Shown here piece after piece: positions 24,611 to 33,147 of a DNA stretch of 64,000 bases (position 1 is its first letter; the number at the start of each line of letters is the position of its first letter). Below the pieces are notes generated by a model. The model did not search any database. It had not been told where the DNA came from and saw only the letters and a list, made by a program, of their open reading frames with translations. Source of the stretch: Cyanobium sp. WAJ14-Wanaka (lineage in GTDB: Bacteria > Cyanobacteriota > Cyanobacteriia > PCC-6307 > Cyanobiaceae); the NCBI RefSeq assembly GCF_024345375.1, contig NZ_JAGQAZ010000001.1:1-64000 (forward strand). The letters are read 5' to 3'. The position numbers were made by a program, and so were the translations under genes.

Positions 24611-25260
24611 GCCTTTCCCTTGCCCAGCTTTGGTTCGGTGCCAGCCAGCAGGCGCTCGATGTTGCTGCGGTGCCGCCAAACCACCAGCACCGTGGTGAGC
24701 AGGGCTAAACACAGGTAGGCGGGCCGGATGCCGCCTGCCCCAAAGGATCCCAGCATTAGGAGGGGCAGGCTGAGGGCGGCCACCACGCTTGAGAGAGAAA
24801 CAATTCGGCTGAAGCTCAGCACGCTCAAAAAGATGCCAAAACAGGCCAGGCCCACGGGCCAGGAGACCCCCAACAACATGCCCAGGCCGGTGGCTACCGC
24901 CTTGCCACCCCGAAATCCCAGCCACACCGGCCAGATGTGGCCTGCCAGGGCCGCCAGGCCGGCCAGCACCACCCAGCTGTCGATTTGCCAGGAGGGGGCG
25001 GCTCCCAGGGCCAGGGCCTGGGGCTCCAGCACGGCTTTGGCCAGCAGCACCGCGCCGGTGCCCTTGAGCACATCCACCAGAAACACCACTAGGGCCGGGC
25101 CCTTGCCCACCACCCGCAACACATTGGTGGCTCCGGTGGAACCGGAGCCTTCCCGGCGAATATCAATTCCGGCCAGCCAGCGGCCGGCCAGGTAGCCACT
25201 CGGCAGGGAGCCCAGCATGTAGCCAGCAAGTAGCAGTAACAGGGGAGTGGCGGAAAACAT
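24607..25260 (-). CDS. plsY: Acyl-phosphate:glycerol-3-phosphate acyltransferase
   Basis: A 217-residue membrane enzyme making lysophosphatidic acid from acyl-phosphate. Conserved loops: GSLPSGYLAG near the N-terminus, EGSGSTGATNVLR for the active site, and FRGGKAVATGLGMLL. Length is normal, with about five membrane helices. It is the last gene of an envelope-lipid group transcribed minus: mlaE, DUF3119, DUF3086, plsY. Confidence 0.95.
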   Translation of the reverse strand: MFSATPLLLLLAGYMLGSLPSGYLAGRWLAGIDIRREGSGSTGATNVLRVVGKGPALVVFLVDVLKGTGAVLLAKAVLEPQALALGAAPSWQIDSWVVLAGLAALAGHIWPVWLGFRGGKAVATGLGMLLGVSWPVGLACFGIFLSVLSFSRIVSLSSVVAALSLPLLMLGSFGAGGIRPAYLCLALLTTVLVVWRHRSNIERLLAGTEPKLGKGKA

Positions 25261-25278
25261 GGGGGCCAGCAGGGGGGG

Positions 25279-26160
25279 TTAGTAGAACTCTTCTTCCGTT
25301 CTGAGCTCTTCTGGACCGGCCGCAAAGGCCAGCCAGAGCGGAAATTGCAGGATCGGAATGTCGATTACCTGCTCGGTTGCATCCACCACAATGAAGGGCA
25401 ATTCACCCCGTTCTTCCAGGCGATCGGCCCGCTCAATCAGGGCATCGGGGCGCTCAAACAGCACGATGCCGCTGCTGGGGCCGAAGTCTTCTCGGGCCAG
25501 GCCCAGGCAATCTTGAAGCCCCCGCCGCCATTCCCCCAAGCGCTCGGGCTGGCTCGCTAACACCAGGGTTTGGAAGCGATCGCCATAGAGCTCCCCAAGG
25601 ATCGCAATTGCCGCAGCTGCCACCAGGGCATTGCGGCTGCGGCTGCCACTGCTCGGTTGGGCGCCCCTGCCGCCCTGGCCTAAAAACCAGTCCTCTAGGT
25701 AGCCGGCGCCGCTGCTCTCCAGGCTGCGTCGCAGTTTCCAGGGGTCGGCGTAGAAGTCGGGTTGGTTGCCAAAGGAGGCCAGGCGCTCGCGAATCAGGGC
25801 CCCATCTGGTTGGAACTGGCCGGCGGCGGTAAGGGGCGGCTGGGTTGAAGAATCCTCCGGCTTGGCGGCGATTGCGTCGAGGGGCGAGGGTTTTACCAGC
25901 ACCTGCTGGGGGATCAGCTCCACCTGCTCGGCAGCTACGGCCAATTCCTGCAGTGCCCCAACTAGGTAGTCCTGGAAGCCCTTGATGCGCCTTGCCACCG
26001 CATCCGACTGGCCGGCAAAGCTGCTCTCAATTTCGGCCTGGATCTGGCTGAGGCGCCCCTCGAGCTGGACAATTTCCGCCTGGAGCTCTTCACGTCGTTG
26101 GCGCAGTTCGGTGAGGGCTAGGTCGCTCCAGCTGGTTTCTGGACTGGGATCGTCAGACAT
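25279..26160 (-). CDS. DUF3086 family protein
   Basis: A 293-residue cyanobacterial protein of unknown function. A coiled coil spans about 17-50 (RQRREELQAEIVQLEGRLSQ). A conserved C-terminal globular part has FGNQPDFYADPWKLRRSLE, YGDRFQTLVLASQPERLGEW and LPFIVVDATEQVIDIPILQF. No membrane helix or catalytic motif is evident. Its start overlaps the DUF3119 stop by 8 bases. Lying between mlaE and plsY suggests an envelope or lipid role, which is inference. Confidence 0.85.
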   Translation of the reverse strand: MSDDPSPETSWSDLALTELRQRREELQAEIVQLEGRLSQIQAEIESSFAGQSDAVARRIKGFQDYLVGALQELAVAAEQVELIPQQVLVKPSPLDAIAAKPEDSSTQPPLTAAGQFQPDGALIRERLASFGNQPDFYADPWKLRRSLESSGAGYLEDWFLGQGGRGAQPSSGSRSRNALVAAAAIAILGELYGDRFQTLVLASQPERLGEWRRGLQDCLGLAREDFGPSSGIVLFERPDALIERADRLEERGELPFIVVDATEQVIDIPILQFPLWLAFAAGPEELRTEEEFY

Positions 26161-26629
26161 CGCTGGGGTTAGGGGTGGGCTCCGGTTTTGTCAGTTGGCC
26201 AAGGCGTTCGTCCAGGTGCTGGACCAGTTGTTCGCGCAGGCTGGTGGCATCAAACAGCACCGGCAAGAAATGGATGCTGCCCTGTTCACGGAAATAGAAC
26301 AGCACCGGCAGGCCCGGCCAGAACAGTTTCCAGCCCAGCCACTCCCCGTAGGGGAAGCGGCGCAGCAGGCTCTGTTGCCGCCACACCAACAGGGCATCGC
26401 CACCAAATTCCAGCCGCAGCAGGCTGGTCTGCAGCAGCAGAAATAGGCCAAATACCGCCACACCGAGGGCCAGCCACAGAGCCCCACCCCAAAGGGGAAG
26501 CAGGCCTAGAGAAGCCAGGCCTAGAACCATGACCCCAATGGCCACTGCGTAGCTGGGTTGGAGCAGGCTGCCGCTGGAGCCGGGAAAGAGGCCACCCTCG
26601 GGGCGATTGCTGGGTGAAATTTCTTCCAT
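26153..26629 (-). CDS. DUF3119 family membrane protein
   Basis: A 158-residue protein with two closely spaced membrane helices (about 30-50 and 52-70), then a PH-like soluble part with LRLEFGGDALLVWRQQ, LRRFPYGEW and VLFYFREQGSIHFLP. Members are found in cyanobacteria and plastids; function is unknown. It is tightly packed: its ATG shares a base with the mlaE stop, and its end overlaps DUF3086. Confidence 0.85.
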   Translation of the reverse strand: MEEISPSNRPEGGLFPGSSGSLLQPSYAVAIGVMVLGLASLGLLPLWGGALWLALGVAVFGLFLLLQTSLLRLEFGGDALLVWRQQSLLRRFPYGEWLGWKLFWPGLPVLFYFREQGSIHFLPVLFDATSLREQLVQHLDERLGQLTKPEPTPNPSDV

Positions 26630-27408
26630 TAGCCGAACATCACTTTGGTGAGTAGGGCATCCACGATTGCCACTATCACCAGGATCATCACAACGGCGCC
26701 GGTGGTGGTGGTGCCTACTTCCTTGGGCCCGCCTTTGGTGGTTAGCCCCCAGCCGCAGGAGATCACAGCGATTATCAGGCCAAACACCAGGGCCTTTGTC
26801 AGCATCGCCGGGAGGTCAGATGGTTCCATCCAGCTACGCACCGAATTCCAAAACACCGTGGGAGGGATGTTGTAGATGAGGGTGCTGCTGACCTGGCCCG
26901 ACCAAATCCCCACCCAGAAAAACAGCAGACATTGCACCGGTGCCATCACCACCATGGCCAGCACCCGGGGCACCACCAGGTACTGCACGGGATCGGTGCG
27001 CAGCATGGTGATCGCGTCGATTTGCTCGGTCACCTTCATGGTGCCCAGTTGGGCCGCATAGGCCGTGGCCACCTTGCCCGTGAGCAGGGTGGCCATCAGC
27101 AGGGGCGCGATTTCTCGGGAAAGGCCCAGGGCTAAAAGACCACCCACCGTTGCTCCGGCCCCCTGTTTGGTGAGCTCAGCGGCCACCTGGATGTTGAACA
27201 CCGTGCCAGCGGCCAGGGCCGTAATCAGCACGATCAAAAAGCTGCCAGGCCCTGCCTCGAGTAATTCCTGCATCAGGTCGTTGAAGCCGATCTGGCCCCT
27301 GGCGATGGCACTTACCGCCTGGCCGCCGATCAAGCAGCTGGCCCCCAGGCGCTTCAGCCAGCGGGGCGCTCTCAACTTCAGTGATTTTTGCCGAGGGGCA
27401 ATGGTCAT
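26629..27408 (-). CDS. mlaE: MlaE-family ABC lipid transporter permease
   Basis: A 259-residue integral membrane permease of the MlaE/TGD1 type that moves phospholipids between membranes. Conserved parts: GFNDLMQELLEAGPGSFLIV, AAELTKQGAGATVGGLLALG, REIAPLLMATLLTGKVATAYAA and MKVTEQIDAITMLRTDPVQYLVVPR. ATPase and MCE-domain partners are not adjacent. It heads the mlaE-DUF3119-DUF3086-plsY group. Confidence 0.94.
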   Translation of the reverse strand: MTIAPRQKSLKLRAPRWLKRLGASCLIGGQAVSAIARGQIGFNDLMQELLEAGPGSFLIVLITALAAGTVFNIQVAAELTKQGAGATVGGLLALGLSREIAPLLMATLLTGKVATAYAAQLGTMKVTEQIDAITMLRTDPVQYLVVPRVLAMVVMAPVQCLLFFWVGIWSGQVSSTLIYNIPPTVFWNSVRSWMEPSDLPAMLTKALVFGLIIAVISCGWGLTTKGGPKEVGTTTTGAVVMILVIVAIVDALLTKVMFG

Positions 27409-27421
27409 CGCGGGAGGTCGC

Positions 27422-28843
27422 TCAGGTCGATTGGGGGAGCAGGGCTTTGTCCCTTGTAGGCCAGCGACGCATCACCACCAAGCCCAGTACCACCAGGATG
27501 GCCGGGATCAGGCCCATGCACAAGCGAATTGCCAGCAGGGCACTCGCCGGTTGCAGGCTTTCCTGGGCGGCCACATAGCCGCTGAAGCTCATCAGGTTGC
27601 CGAAGAAAAACAGGGCCAGGCTGATGCAGATCTTTTGGGTTAACACCATCCAGGCGGTGTATTGGCCCGCCGGTTTTTCCGGGTCCGCATCGATGGCGTC
27701 AGGCAGCAGGGCCCAGGGGATCAGGTAGGCGGTGGAGGCGCCAATCCCGGCGAGCACGATCGTCAGCACCAACAGGGCCAGGTGCAGGCTGTTGGAGTGG
27801 GAGCCGATGGGGGAGATGCTGCCATCGAGCGGTGGAATCAGCATCGCCAGGATGCAGGCACCTATCCAAATGCCCGTGCCCCAGCGCAGGGCGAGGATCC
27901 GGCCCTGGCGATAGGCAACTCCGTTCCAGACCCACAACCCGCCCAGGGTGCTCAATAGGAACGGCAACAGGATCCAGTTGCTCCAGCTCTCGGGCAGGTG
28001 CATCACCACCGGCAAGTAGATCAGGGCTGCGGTTTGCATGATCTGCAGAGCGCACCACAGCAGTAGATAAAGCCCCAAAACCCGCAGGAAGCGGCCGTTG
28101 CTACCGACCCGCCTAAGCAGCTTGCGGGTGGCACCGCTCTGGCTGTTGGGCTGTTGGCAGGCGCGGGCGGTAGGCAGCAGGCCCCAGCCGCAGAGCAGGG
28201 TCGATGTGGACACCACCGCGCCAGTGAGGATCCCCATCTTCCAGTAGCTGGCTGGGTTTTGGTGGTCCTGCAGCAGCAGGGCGCCAATCACAATCCCCAC
28301 CAGGCTGGCCAGGATTGAGCCGGTGAATCGGGTTGTGTTCAGCCGGGTTCGCAGCGAAACATCTGTGGTCAGTTCGGCGGCCAGGGCTGAATAGGGAAGG
28401 TTTACGCAGGTGTAAAGGCTGTTGGCCACGATGCCAATCACCACAAACACGGCAAATTTCACCCCGATGGGCCCGGGGGGCAGCCACCACATCGCCGCCA
28501 TGGCGGCCCCTAGGGGCAGGGCACTACCGAGGATCCAGGGCAGCCTGGGGCCCAGTTTGGTTTTGGTTTTGTCGCTCAACCAGCCCACGATGGGATCGTT
28601 GACGCCGTCCCAGAGTCGGCCAACCATCAGCACCAGGCCCGCCATCCAGGCGGGTAAGCCGGCTGCTGAAGTGTAAAAAATAAATAGGTAAAAGCCAATC
28701 AAGGAGGCCGACATGCCCGTGCCGGCATCCCCCAGGCCGTAGGCCCATAGCAGTCGCTGCCGTTGCCTCCCCTGCAGATTTATGGCATCGCTGCTGGCTT
28801 GGGGGCTCATCAGGGCAGGCTTTGTTGGTTGGCCGAAGGCCAT
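27422..28843 (-). CDS. GPH-type sugar:cation symporter (MFS)
   Basis: About 473 residues with roughly 12 membrane helices. Family hallmarks near the N-terminus are YGLGDAGTGMSASLIGFYLF and LVGRLWDGVNDPIVGWLSDKT, the latter with the cation-binding aspartates and the SDKTKTK loop of melibiose/GPH carriers. Substrate is unknown, perhaps a glycoside. The start may be ATG 28843 or ATG 28810. It lies 13 bases upstream of mlaE on the same strand and might be co-transcribed. Confidence 0.88.
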   Translation of the reverse strand: MAFGQPTKPALMSPQASSDAINLQGRQRQRLLWAYGLGDAGTGMSASLIGFYLFIFYTSAAGLPAWMAGLVLMVGRLWDGVNDPIVGWLSDKTKTKLGPRLPWILGSALPLGAAMAAMWWLPPGPIGVKFAVFVVIGIVANSLYTCVNLPYSALAAELTTDVSLRTRLNTTRFTGSILASLVGIVIGALLLQDHQNPASYWKMGILTGAVVSTSTLLCGWGLLPTARACQQPNSQSGATRKLLRRVGSNGRFLRVLGLYLLLWCALQIMQTAALIYLPVVMHLPESWSNWILLPFLLSTLGGLWVWNGVAYRQGRILALRWGTGIWIGACILAMLIPPLDGSISPIGSHSNSLHLALLVLTIVLAGIGASTAYLIPWALLPDAIDADPEKPAGQYTAWMVLTQKICISLALFFFGNLMSFSGYVAAQESLQPASALLAIRLCMGLIPAILVVLGLVVMRRWPTRDKALLPQST

Positions 28844-28910
28844 AATGGTGGTGCTTGGGCCGGCTCTAGCCACGACCAAGCGCTAGCAAAGCTAGTGCAA
28901 TTGTACTGCT

Positions 28911-28981
<71 letters not shown>

Positions 28982-29076
28982 CTTTCCTTCAATGAGGGTT
29001 TTCGGCTCAAAGCCGATGTCTCCTGTTACCGGGCCACAAGCCCGCCTAGAGTTGGTCATCCAGATGGTCAACGGCC

Positions 29077-29313
29077 ATGGTGCAGGTGACGGTGGCGGAA
29101 GCCAAGACCCAGCTCTCCAGCCTTCTGGATGCGGTGGAGGCCGGGCAAGCGGTGGTGATCACCCGGCGGGGCAAGGCCATCGCCGAGCTGGTGCCGCGCT
29201 GCAGCGTGCATGATTTACTTCCCCAGCTCGCAAGCCTCCGCAATTCGTTGCCCCAGCAACCGACCAACGGCGTGGAGACCATCCGGGCGTTGCGGGATGA
29301 GCCAGGCGCCTGA
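29077..29313 (+). CDS. Phd/YefM-family antitoxin
   Basis: A 78-residue antitoxin. The N-terminus VQVTVAEAKTQLSSLLDAVE and VVITRRGKAIAELVP are the Phd/YefM DNA-binding fold. The C-terminal half (LLPQLASLRNSLP) is the toxin-neutralising segment. The stop overlaps the toxin ATG (TGATG), coupling the pair. It lies just after tRNA-Gly, a frequent insertion site for mobile cassettes. Confidence 0.9.
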   Translation: MVQVTVAEAKTQLSSLLDAVEAGQAVVITRRGKAIAELVPRCSVHDLLPQLASLRNSLPQQPTNGVETIRALRDEPGA

Positions 29314-29759
29314 TGCTCTACATAGACACCTGTGTGCTGCTGGCGGTGGTGACGCCGGAAGCGCACTCCGCCACGGCTGCGGCGTTTCTGGCTGAGGCCA
29401 GTGCACCGCTGGCGATCAGCTACTGGAGTGTCACCGAGCTGCATTCCGCCCTCGGCCTGAAGGTGCGCACCAAGGCCCTGAGCCAGGCACAGGCCGAGGC
29501 GGTACTTCAAGGTTTTGAGCGCAGCCTGGCGCCGGGCCTGCTGCTGCTGGAACTGGAGCCCCAGGACTTCCGCAATGCCAACGCCTGCCTGCGCGGCTGG
29601 AGCACGACCCTGCGAGCGGCCGATGCCCTGCACCTTGCCATCGCCAGCGGCCGTGGCGCGTCCCTCTGCAGCCTGGATGCTCCGTTTGTGGCCGCGGCCC
29701 AACAGCTGGGCCTGGAGGCTGAACTCCTGGGAGCAGGCAGCCAGCCAGCCAGGGATTAA
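29313..29759 (+). CDS. vapC: PIN-domain toxin (VapC)
   Basis: A 148-residue PIN ribonuclease. Acidic residues: D5 in LYIDTCVLLAV, E42 in SVTELHSALGLK, D near 104 in LRAADALHLAIA and D near 120 in SLDAPF. It starts within the antitoxin stop. The C-terminal tail GAGSQPARD is non-conserved. It is a different subfamily from the PIN toxin at 12478. Confidence 0.92.
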   Translation: MLYIDTCVLLAVVTPEAHSATAAAFLAEASAPLAISYWSVTELHSALGLKVRTKALSQAQAEAVLQGFERSLAPGLLLLELEPQDFRNANACLRGWSTTLRAADALHLAIASGRGASLCSLDAPFVAAAQQLGLEAELLGAGSQPARD

Positions 29760-29802
29760 GTGCTGCTTTGGCAAGACAAAGCCCTGCCTGAGCCGCCCGC
29801 TT

Positions 29803-31890
29803 TTAGAGCCTTACCCCCTGCATCAGTGGGGCTGCCACCAGGAGCAGCATGCTGCGGCTCTGAAGCGGGGCACTTGGGGCGCGCCAGGGAATCGGCTCTT
29901 GGGGTAAATCTTTGCCGGCGGGCAGGGCTGTGTCGATCACCCGCACCCATCCGGATGGGCACACCGGCAGGTCGAAATGGACGGCTTTGCCATAGGCATT
30001 CATCCCGCACCACAACAGTGGCCCAGCAGGACTTTGGTTCAGGCTCCAGGCCAGGGTGTGGGACCAGCCAGCCCAGTCGGGTTGATTGATTTCCACCCCA
30101 TGCCACTGGTGCCAGATCTCACCGGCCTTGGCCGGTTGGCGGGCGCCCCGTTCGGGGTGGGGTATTTCGGGATTGATCAGGCCCGCCAGGTGGGCCCGCA
30201 ACCCCAAGAGCCGTTGCAGGAAGGTGTGTAGGGCCTGGTCGCTGGCGTCTGGTTGCCAGTGCATCCAGCCCATGGGGTTGTTTTGGCACCAGGTGTTGTT
30301 GTTGCCGCCTTGGCTGCGCCGCACCTCATCGCCCATCAGGAGCATCGGCACGCCTGGGGCAAGCAGCAGGGAGCTGAGCAGGTTGCGCAGCAACCGCTCC
30401 CGCAGGGCCACGATGGCAGGGTCACAACTCGGTCCCTCGGCCCCCCAGTTGCCGCTGTTGTTGTGGTTGTCGCCGTCTCTGTTGTCTTCGCCGTTGGCCA
30501 GGTTGTGTTTGCGGCTGTAGCTGACCAGGTCAGCGAGGGTGAAGCCGTCGTGGGCGGTGAGGAACGTGATGCCCTGGCCGGGGCGCACGGGCCCCTTGGT
30601 GAATAGATCTGGGCTGCCGAGAAGACGTTGGCCCATGGCCCAGCAGGATTTTTCATCGCCATTCCAGAAACGCCTGGTGTCGTCGCGGAAGCGGCCGTTC
30701 CAGGTGGAGACCCGCTTGGCGGGGAAGTCGGCCAATTTGTAGAGGCCACCGCAATCCCAGGGTTCGCTGATCAATTTGAGATCACTGAGGTCTGGGTCGG
30801 CCTCCATCGCCTCAAACAAAGGTGGGTTTTCGAGGGGGGTCAGGTCTTCGCCACGGCTAAGGGCAATGCCGAGGTCAAATCGGAAGCCATCCACCCCCAA
30901 TTCGGTGGCCCAGCAGCGCAGCGATTCCATAATTAGGCGCCTGGCCAGGGGCCGATTGGCGGCAATGGTGTTGCCGCAGCCGCTCACGTCCTGGTAGTCG
31001 CCCTTGGCGTTTTGCTGGTAGTAGAGGCGGTCGCCAAACCCCCGCCAGCTGAGGGTGGGACCCGCCTGGTTGCCCTCGGTGGTGTGGTTGTAGACCACAT
31101 CCACAATTACCTCCAGGCCGGCCTGGTGGCAGGCGCTCACCAGTTGGCGCATCTGCTGGCGGCCTTCGCAGGGGTTGTCACCCAGCAGGTAGCCGGGGTG
31201 GGGGGCCATCCAGCTCAAGGGGCTGTAGCCCCAGTAGTTCTGCCGACCTGCCGGAGCGTCATGGGGGCAGAAGGCCATCACCGGCAACAGCTCCAGCGTG
31301 GTGATGCCGAGTTTTTTGAGGTAGGGAATGGTGTCGATTAGACCCAGCAGGCTGCCCTGGCGTTCCGCCGGCACGGGGCAGCCCTCGCCTTGGGTGAAGC
31401 CGCCCACGTGCAGCTCATAGATCACGCTTTTTTGCCAGCTGTGGCGCGGGCGTGGCGCGTTGGTGAAGTCGAAGCGATCCCGCTCTGTGACCACCCCCTT
31501 CAGGCAGCTGGCGGTGTTCGGGGTTGCCCCTACGGCCGCCCCCCGCTCGTAGCCCCGCCAGCCGGCAATTGCGCGGGCACAGGGATCGAGCAGCACCTTG
31601 GAGGGGTTGAAGCCGTGGCCACCGGGCTGCAAAGGGCCAAAAACTCGATAGCCGTAGCAGCTGCCAATGCCGACCTGCTCAACCTCCACGTGCCAGTGGT
31701 CGCCGGACCGATGGCTTTGGTCGAGCTCCACCACCCGCTCTGGCTCGCTGGCATCAGCGTGGGCAAAGAGCAGCAGTTCGATGTGGGTGGCCAGGGGCGC
31801 CACCACAGAAAAATTGACTCCCCGCGGAGTTGTGCTCGCCCCAAGCGGCCAGGGCTGTCCTACGTGGATGGGGGGGTGGGGAGCAGACAA
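29803..31890 (-). CDS. glgX: Glycogen debranching enzyme, isoamylase type
   Basis: A 695-residue GH13 enzyme hydrolysing alpha-1,6 branches of glycogen. An N-terminal CBM48 domain (about 15-115) precedes the TIM barrel. Conserved regions: VVYNHT (265-270), the nucleophile D339 in DGFRFDLG, the acid E376 in ISEPWDCGG, and TAHDGF near 450 for the third Asp. Length is typical. It is convergent with vapC and divergent from the gene at 31949. Confidence 0.95.
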   Translation of the reverse strand: MSAPHPPIHVGQPWPLGASTTPRGVNFSVVAPLATHIELLLFAHADASEPERVVELDQSHRSGDHWHVEVEQVGIGSCYGYRVFGPLQPGGHGFNPSKVLLDPCARAIAGWRGYERGAAVGATPNTASCLKGVVTERDRFDFTNAPRPRHSWQKSVIYELHVGGFTQGEGCPVPAERQGSLLGLIDTIPYLKKLGITTLELLPVMAFCPHDAPAGRQNYWGYSPLSWMAPHPGYLLGDNPCEGRQQMRQLVSACHQAGLEVIVDVVYNHTTEGNQAGPTLSWRGFGDRLYYQQNAKGDYQDVSGCGNTIAANRPLARRLIMESLRCWATELGVDGFRFDLGIALSRGEDLTPLENPPLFEAMEADPDLSDLKLISEPWDCGGLYKLADFPAKRVSTWNGRFRDDTRRFWNGDEKSCWAMGQRLLGSPDLFTKGPVRPGQGITFLTAHDGFTLADLVSYSRKHNLANGEDNRDGDNHNNSGNWGAEGPSCDPAIVALRERLLRNLLSSLLLAPGVPMLLMGDEVRRSQGGNNNTWCQNNPMGWMHWQPDASDQALHTFLQRLLGLRAHLAGLINPEIPHPERGARQPAKAGEIWHQWHGVEINQPDWAGWSHTLAWSLNQSPAGPLLWCGMNAYGKAVHFDLPVCPSGWVRVIDTALPAGKDLPQEPIPWRAPSAPLQSRSMLLLVAAPLMQGVRL

Positions 31891-31948
31891 CAGGCCTGGC
31901 CTGGGGATCCCAATTTAGGCAAGCTCCAGCCGGTGCGACCCTGTTGTT

Positions 31949-32629
31949 GTGCAAACCCTTGCCTTAGATCCCGGCCGTCCGCCCCAACAGGTGCGCCCTG
32001 GCCTCTGGTTGTTTGCCCCCAGCCGCGATAGCCAGGGGGGTAGCAGCTGGTTGCTGGAAGCCGGGCAGATCGGCTGCAGCGGCGATTTGCTGGTGGATTG
32101 CCCCGGCTACACCGAGGCCAATTTGGCCTTTTTGCGCCAGCGCAGCTCAGAACGGGGGCCAGGAAGGCTGGTGCTGACAAGCCGGGAGGGCCACGGCCGC
32201 TGCCGCCGGCTGCAGGAGGCCCTGGGCTGGCAGGTGGTGGTGCAGGAGCAGGAGGCCTACCTGCTGCCGGGCATTGAGTCTTGCCTCACCTTTGCTGAAA
32301 AATACAGCCTGGGCCCAGGGCTAGAGCTGCTCTGGACCCCGGGGCCCACGCCGGGTGCATCTGTGTTGCACTGCCAGGTCGGGGAAGTCGATGGACTCTT
32401 CTGCGGGCGCCTGCTTTTGCCCGTCGCTCCGGGCCAGCTCCAGCCCCTGCGAACGGCCCGCACCTTCCACTGGCCGCGGCAACTTGCCAGCTTGTGGAGA
32501 CTAACCAGCTGGCTACCCAGCAACAGTCCGCAATGGATTGCCTGCGGCGGCGCCCTGGGGGCGCTGCGGGGCGAGAAGCTGGTGCTCAATGGGGCAGAAG
32601 CCTTGGCCCAACTGGATTTGTCGGCTTAG
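31949..32629 (+). CDS. Metallo-beta-lactamase-like protein lacking metal ligands
   Basis: A 226-residue cyanobacterial protein. The topology (LWLFAPSRDSQGGSSWLLE, LLVDCPGYTEANLAFL, LVLTSREGHGRCRRL, LLWTPGPTPGASVLH, DGLFCGRLLLP) follows an MBL fold. The zinc motif HxHxDH is replaced by SREGHG and the later His by other residues. It is probably a non-catalytic homologue; function unknown. The GTG start at 31949 gives a normal N-terminus. It is divergent from glgX, sharing a 58-base promoter gap. Confidence 0.75.
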   Translation: MQTLALDPGRPPQQVRPGLWLFAPSRDSQGGSSWLLEAGQIGCSGDLLVDCPGYTEANLAFLRQRSSERGPGRLVLTSREGHGRCRRLQEALGWQVVVQEQEAYLLPGIESCLTFAEKYSLGPGLELLWTPGPTPGASVLHCQVGEVDGLFCGRLLLPVAPGQLQPLRTARTFHWPRQLASLWRLTSWLPSNSPQWIACGGALGALRGEKLVLNGAEALAQLDLSA

Positions 32630-32802
32630 GGGGGAGCAGTTAATTAGATCCAGGGCCGAATGGTTTCAGTTGCCTTTTTGCGGAAATTGTGACCAAAAGC
32701 ACTGCTGTGACCCGCATTTGAGTTGCCGTCTTAGGTGAAGGCCCATACCATTGGCGCGTTGACAAACGGCTCACTGGCCCCCCAACAGGTTTTCCCCGTC
32801 CC

Positions 32803-33078
32803 ATGAACAAAGCTGACCTCGTCAATCTCGTGGCCGCCCGCACCGAGTTGACCAAGACCGATGTTTCCCAAGTGGTAGATGCAGCAATCGAAACCATCAT
32901 TGATTCCGTGGTCGAAGGCAAAAAGGTGTCGATCCTTGGTTTCGGTTCCTTTGAGCCCCGCGAGCGTTCTGCCCGTCAGGGCCTGAACCCTAAGACCGGC
33001 GAAAAGATCAAGATCCCCGCCAAGCGCGTGCCCGCCTTCACCGCCGGCAAGATGTTCAAGGACCGCGTTCAAGGCTGA
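32803..33078 (+). CDS. hup: HU-type nucleoid protein
   Basis: A 91-residue histone-like protein that bends and compacts DNA. MNKADLVNLVAARTELTK, VSILGFGSFEPRERSARQG, NPKTGEKIKIPAKRVPAF and GKMFKDRV cover the whole HU fold, including the DNA-contacting arm with RxGxNPxTG. The roughly 170-base upstream region probably holds its promoter. A strong terminator follows. Confidence 0.98.
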   Translation: MNKADLVNLVAARTELTKTDVSQVVDAAIETIIDSVVEGKKVSILGFGSFEPRERSARQGLNPKTGEKIKIPAKRVPAFTAGKMFKDRVQG

Positions 33079-33122
33079 TTTAACCCTCTGGAAGCTTTAG
33101 CTCCCAGCCAGACCTAACTTCA

Positions 33123-33147
33123 AGCGGCCCTGAGGGGCCGCTTTTTT
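33123..33147 (+). terminator. Rho-independent terminator of HU
   Basis: AGCGGCCCT-ga-GGGGCCGCT followed by TTTTTT. The T-run ends at the base before the likely ATG of the next gene, so the terminator occupies where a ribosome-binding site would be. Confidence 0.92.
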
